Assembly (NCBI RefSeq): GCF_964019385.1 | Contig: NC_088650.1 | Span: 32,398,839 to 32,462,838, forward strand | Direction of reading: 5' to 3' | Length of the DNA stretch: 64,000 nucleotides | Source: Sycon ciliatum | Lineage: Eukaryota > Porifera > Calcarea > Leucosolenida > Sycettidae | In this document: positions 58,950 to 64,000 of the stretch, piece by piece | Layout of the letters: every line of letters begins with the position of its first letter | Position numbering within the stretch: the first letter of the stretch is position 1 | The notes under the pieces: generated by a model | The model's input: the letters and a program-made list of their open reading frames with translations, nothing else | Databases searched by the model: none | What the model was told of the DNA's origin: nothing | Position numbers and translations under genes: made by a program

Positions 58950-59249
58950 AGTATGCATGGTTGTTCTGAGCACATCTTCAAACTTGTCGTACTTTTTCAT
59001 GCGCAGTCGCGTTTCGTCGCAGAACGTCTCCTCTGTGACGCCGCCAAGGACGCTCGCAACGTTTGCCAGGTATTGTAGGATGCGATCGATCAGCTCACCG
59101 TGTCCTGGTTTCTGCACTAGCCTCTTGCTATCCTTTCGCCATAAACGTGCGAGCACCAGCGCCAAGCTCCAAACGTCAGCAAAAGTCGAAGATTTCGTTG
59201 AAGAACTCCTCTGGCGCAAAGTATGGAAATGATCCCCGATACCCTTCAA
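58950..59249 (-). pseudogene. Truncated Ser/Thr kinase (copy B')
   Basis: Duplicate of copy B, more damaged. DVWSLALVLARLWRKDS, VLGGVTEETFCDETR and KKYDKFEDVLRTT remain. The final C-lobe (about 155 bp) is deleted after VLRT, and the APE region is out of frame. It keeps DVWS where copy B has DFWS, so some bases are closer to the ancestor. Confidence 0.75.
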
Positions 59250-59694
59250 GGATCAAGGCGCAGATGCAGCTCCTAAAGCGGTGGGAGGTGAGTAGATCAG
59301 CTCAAAGTCAAGCCCAGGTCAAGGACCAAAAATCCCATTCACTGCATCTATGTTTTCCTCGTGCCAGGCCGCGAAGTTCCAATTAACTGTGGGTCGCAGC
59401 ACGGCTGGAAAAATCCATCCGCTTCCAAGTTCACAGCCATATTAGCTATTTCTTCCTGCTAAGGCTGCGCTTGGATAATATTGTAAAAAAATTGAATACC
59501 TGTACAGCGCAGATTGAGTATTTCGTTTCCGATCTTGTGGTAGTTGTGGGGTAGTCCTTTGTTGTTTACTTACGCAGAGCTCGTTGTCGCGTCGGTTTGA
59601 GCACTCTGGCAAGGTCGTTCAGGACTGGCTCTAATCTGTCTTTGGAAAATCTCTTTTTTTCTTTGCTATCAGGCTCGGCCCCATTTTCTCTGTG

Positions 59695-59736
59695 TTGCGC
59701 TAACGAGTCCACAAAGTATGAAACAGTTCTATTGGC
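59695..59736 (+). ncRNA. Decayed hammerhead (retrozyme-like family)
   Basis: UUGCG, CUAACGA (two core changes), GUCC-ACAAA, GAAA, CAGUUCU, UU. Homologous to the intact motif at 38503-38546, with CGCAGATTGAG ~190 nt upstream at 59508. Confidence 0.4.
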
Positions 59737-60766
59737 ATGTTGAGTACAATACTGGCACTGAAGACCAGCTTTTCGTCTCAGCTAAATGTGCCCATGTTGT
59801 CCATCATGGAGCACCCCGAGGTCAGCTTCGGCTCATATTCCAGGGGCGATGGCTTTAGCAGAATATCAATTCGATTTGCTCGTTCTTGCAATGAAGTCTT
59901 GTAGCTTAGCGATTGACTCATTTCTTTCGTCCTTTCCCGTTGCAAGGCATTTCGAGGTTTTCGGTTCGTATTTCCCATTCTCGTCCTGCCATTTATCTTT
60001 TTATTTGTTTTCACCTTCCCGTGACCAGGGAATAATTATAAGTCATTTAGTTTCTTAGGCTTATAGATATAGGTCTCATTGGAACTGCTTCAGTATGTCA
60101 TGTTTCCGGAGCTAAATTCATGAGACACTTGGTAGCATGAAACACAACAGTACGAGGCAGTATAGTCTTGGCTCACATTTGCTGCCCGCTGTTCTTTCCT
60201 TTTGAGTACAGTACATTGCGAGCGGTGTGACATGATTGTGTCAGCTTCTTCACGGCATTCGCCATTTCGGCCAGTCGGAGTAACTGAACACACATTTTGC
60301 CTTTCTTTAAGCTCCATTTCCTGTTTGGTGTCCCAGGATATGGAATACAGTTTCCGGCGATTAGAAAGCATTTCAGTTGCTTTAAAAGATCGTGTATTTT
60401 GGCTGGTACTACCACGGATGTCTTCATGTACATGTACGGCGGACGTCATGTATAGGTCGACTTTGTCGACTTTGGAATTATTTGCCCGACACTGACACAA
60501 CTGTTACGCAGTTGTATCTGCTTATCCTATGACACAATTTACTTCCTGCCAAACACAATATGACAGAAAGGTCACTTGCACGGGAAACAAATATGGCTCT
60601 TGATCACGCACCAGAGCGGAGAACAGAAAGAGAAGCAGGAAAAATTTGAAAAAAGAGGAAAAAGAACTTGGCAAACGGCGCAGTATACGCGAGGGAAGAG
60701 GATCAACATTGCACATGTACCAACATTCTTCAGCAAACATTTGTGAAATGTGCATTTGTGAAACCA

Positions 60767-61552
<786 letters not shown>

Positions 61553-61678
61553 GCGACCACCACGGTCTTACTCTGCAATCATCGTAAACCAAATTTTCGC
61601 CCTTAGGGCCTTCGGGGCTTTGAAGCCTCAACAACACCAGAGCAAGAAAACAGAAAGTAAAAGGGAAGAAAGAACAAT

Positions 61679-62019
61679 AGACACCCTTAGCAAAAAACGT
61701 TATGTTGTAACGGTATTATCGTAAGGGGGAAAATACCGTGATTTGGGTTCGACCTTTAGCAAGATGCACGCTATTTTTAGTACGCTATTGCCACGAGAGT
61801 AGCTTTGATTTCGCGCGGTACAACCATTTTTGTCACCATATACGCGATACAAGGTGAAATGCGTACGGACTATGCAATATTTGGCCAAAACACGTACCGT
61901 TGGTCACAACGATAAATCAGCCCCCATAACGTTTATACGCTGCAGCTTCAACGGTATTTGGTCGATCAAGGTACGAGTACCGTAAAAAATAGCGTTACCG
62001 TTGTTTGCTAAGGGTGTCT
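61679..62019. mobile_element. 341-bp MITE with empty paralogous site
   Basis: Ends AGACACCCTTAGCAAA and its inverse; flanked by AAT at 61676-61678 and 62020-62022. Unit 1 shows the uninterrupted site GAACAATGTCTTTCG at ~53925, so insertion came after the duplication. The 3-bp duplication would fit PIF/Harbinger, but AAT is not the usual TWA, so the superfamily is open. Confidence 0.8.
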
Positions 62020-62289
62020 AATGTCTTTCGATGTCTGCATGGTTTATCTAGCCCACTTCTCAGCCTCCTTTTCACACCCCGCTGCACTGACCCACATACT
62101 ACTGCTGCCAGAACCCGCGGCCAAGCTACAGCTGCTCTTGCCTGCCTGCCACTTCCAGCATGATTTCCATTCAATTGTGTGTCTTGGTGCCGACAGATGG
62201 AATGAGCTGCCTCCATCTTGTCGCCTGGCCGGGTCGCCAGCTTTGTTTTGCGCTCTCACAAAGTCACATATTAGGGTTCCCAGCAAAAC

Positions 62290-62411
62290 CATCATCAATC
62301 CCTACTTCTCTTTGTACATACATCTACATCTACTGTTCTTTCAATCAAATGAACCCCTCGATAGGCACATTGCCTTTGGGTCATTTAATAATAATAATAA
62401 TAATAATAAAA
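62290..62411 (+). mobile_element. 5'-truncated LINE tail insertion with target duplication
   Basis: About 122 bp of the LINE 3' UTR also found at 15358-15480 (inverted), ending in (AAT)n and A-run. AAAAC flanks both sides (62285-62289, 62412-62416) and unit 1 retains the empty site CAGCAAAACAGCACC. A recent target-primed insertion. Confidence 0.8.
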
Positions 62412-62790
62412 AAAACAGCACCATTGCCTGTTGGGAAATCCCCTAACAAAATAAGAAAAAATAACAAACGAGAACAATCAGAAGAATACAAGAACTATCA
62501 CTATTGGCTGGAAAATTCTTTTTATTAACAAAGCGGGTGCACTGGTTGGTACTAGGAAAGAAAAACAAGCAAAAGTGAAATCAAGTGGCACAAAAACTAG
62601 CAATTTTGCATTCAAATCTCAAGTGAAACTAAAACAGGTACACACATAGGGGAACAGTGCATGCTACTGTCTTCTCATGGCTAGCATCAGGTTTACTTGA
62701 CACTTGACTGACTCACGACTGCCATCCAGAGCACACGAGAAGTCCATCGAACCTTCGACTCGGCAAACCTGCAAGAAAGCACCACTCCCT

Positions 62791-62836
62791 GCTCAATACA
62801 CAGTGTTTCGGGGAATTCACCCCTCATCAGTTGAGC
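62791..62836 (-). ncRNA. Hammerhead ribozyme, fully paired, minus strand
   Basis: Minus strand: stem I GCUCAA/UUGAGC (6/6), core CUGAUGA, stem II GGGG-UGAAUU-CCCC (4/4), GAAA, stem III CAC-U-GUG (3/3), cleavage dinucleotide UA. All invariant core bases are present; cleavage expected after the A at 62797. It is ~100 bp outside the right edge of duplication unit 2. Confidence 0.87.
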
Positions 62837-63482
62837 TTGAGTAGGCTGAGGAAGATTGTGCCTGAAGAGCACCACTTATATAGTGCTCTCCAGGCATAAA
62901 CATCACCAGGGATACAAACTTACAGAGACGCTCCGCTTCCAGCGCGATAAACACCTCGTGAATACCAGATAGCAGCGTGAGTCAGTGTCGCTACTGGACG
63001 GTGAGACAGACGTCGAGGACCCTCGGTCATTCGTAATTATGCTGTTATAAAATGTTCTTTTTTGTACACAGTACCCTCAGTTCCGATACTATTCACTGAT
63101 GAGCGGAACACGAAAATCGATTTTGAATAACATAAAAATCCTTAAAAATTCCATGAACTTGTTGTCTGGCCATGTCTGCATCTATTATACTCTTTATTGC
63201 ATTAATAAAATTGCTTTCTCCACGCCGACTCTTTAAATTATTGATTTCGGCGTCTTTTCCAGCTGACCATTTTCGGCAATGCACGCTAAAGTGGCAGTCA
63301 CCTTCCGCAGATAATGGCTACAGAAATAGTTGTATTTGCATTCTGTTGAGGTACCAAAACATCGATTTCGACGAATTCAGTGCGAAAATTGCGTATTCGG
63401 CGAAAGGATCGGTGATTTATTTTTCGGCTGGCCGATTTGGAAAATGCCTAGTTCAACCTCACGAACACACTCTTCGTATAAT
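62837..63482. other. No recognised gene
   Basis: Apart from the hammerhead motif near 63.1 kb, only short frames without domains. Confidence 0.4.
63090..63129 (+). ncRNA. Hammerhead ribozyme, partly decayed
   Basis: Stem I UAUUCA/UGAAUA (6/6), CUGAUGA, GCGGAACAC (one mismatch in stem II), GAAA, AUCGAU, UU. Same family as 57239-57274 and 30976-31003. Confidence 0.55.
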
Positions 63483-63770
63483 AATAATAATAATATTAAT
63501 AACTTTATTAGGATGACCCAAAGGCTGACCGACTATCGTGGGGTCAGTCGCATTGAAGGATGATGGTACAAGAGAGTACAGATTGGTATGACCTGCGCTT
63601 CTCTTTCTCGTTCTTGACACAGGTAGCAGCGATGGTTTGGGAGCGATTTGAGACGGCATGAGGGTTGAAAACCCGAACATCAAAAAATGCGCGCTCCAAT
63701 TGCCCGCTCCAAACGCCACTGGCTCATATGTCGACCCGAGATCCGTCTTCATTGATGGAAGAACGTAGTG
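63483..63770 (-). mobile_element. LINE 3' end with (TAA)n tail
   Basis: On the minus strand the segment ends with CTTTGGGTCATCCTAATAAA and an ATT/TAA tail at 63478-63500. CTTTGGGTCAT is shared with the tails at 15.37 and 62.38 kb. The remaining bases to 64000 show nothing recognisable. Confidence 0.5.
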
Positions 63771-64000
63771 ATAGTCGCTCGCCAGTCAGGGGCTGACGTG
63801 CTGGTTACGTTGACATGTTGTAGGCGACTTGTGGCAGCATGGTCGCGGTGATGTCCCTCATCTCATTGTGCTGCAGCGTGGGATACCGTCCAGTAGAGCA
63901 TGAGAGAGCATGCCTTGCGCAGACCCCTTGCTGCAAGCTCAGTTGCTGGAGAGCCGAGGTGGTACCCAGAAGTAGCGGAAGGAAACTGCATTTTTACATC

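Overview
The window reads as nuclear DNA of an animal, probably a marine invertebrate. I cannot name the taxon from sequence alone. Evidence for a eukaryote: a three-exon gene with in-phase GT-AG splice sites, THAP and bHLH domains, LINE, Penelope and cut-and-paste transposons, long CT, GT and AAC microsatellites, and a low density of long open frames. Most short open frames are simple-repeat or reverse-strand shadows.

Layout. 0.3-3 kb: minisatellite, hAT-like MITE, and a minus-strand bHLH gene (three exons, 2917 down to 1462). 5.5-8.8 kb: an intact 1097-residue APE/RT LINE. 9-22 kb: gene-poor DNA with a Harbinger-like MITE, a 390-bp CT tract, LINE 3' ends, a 20-bp minisatellite and many copies of the self-complementary TACATG repeat. 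22.18-27.49 kb: an apparently complete ISL2EU-type DNA transposon with ~64-bp inverted ends, carrying two convergent genes: a SWIM/YqaJ nuclease protein and a THAP-DDE transposase. 28-38 kb: LINE tails, foldback elements, minisatellites, one acidic open frame. 38.5-63 kb: a cluster of intronless Ser/Thr kinase genes and relics on the minus strand (relic ~39.5 kb, complete 40.05-41.19, truncated 50.67-51.14, complete 54.49-55.50, truncated ~59.0), broken up by a Penelope-like element (43.06-45.36), an RLE-type LINE relic (45.67-46.85) and TIR elements. A ~5.2-kb duplication (49259-54473 and 57587-62693) contains the truncated kinase and the 3' flank of the complete 54.5-kb kinase.

The most striking signal is a set of hammerhead ribozyme folds. 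At least six retain the complete conserved core (CUGANGA...GAAA...UH) with pairing in all three stems, and several more are decayed. They differ in sequence and sit in different repeats: one resembling a retrozyme monomer, one joined to a dispersed repeat, one near a duplication edge, an inverted pair in a foldback, and copies 100-170 nt after Penelope endonuclease remnants. Together with the Penelope ORF that carries three AT-hooks inside its GIY-YIG domain, they point to a large ribozyme-bearing retroelement population.

The host genes visible are the bHLH gene and the kinases. Nothing else is convincingly a host protein-coding gene.
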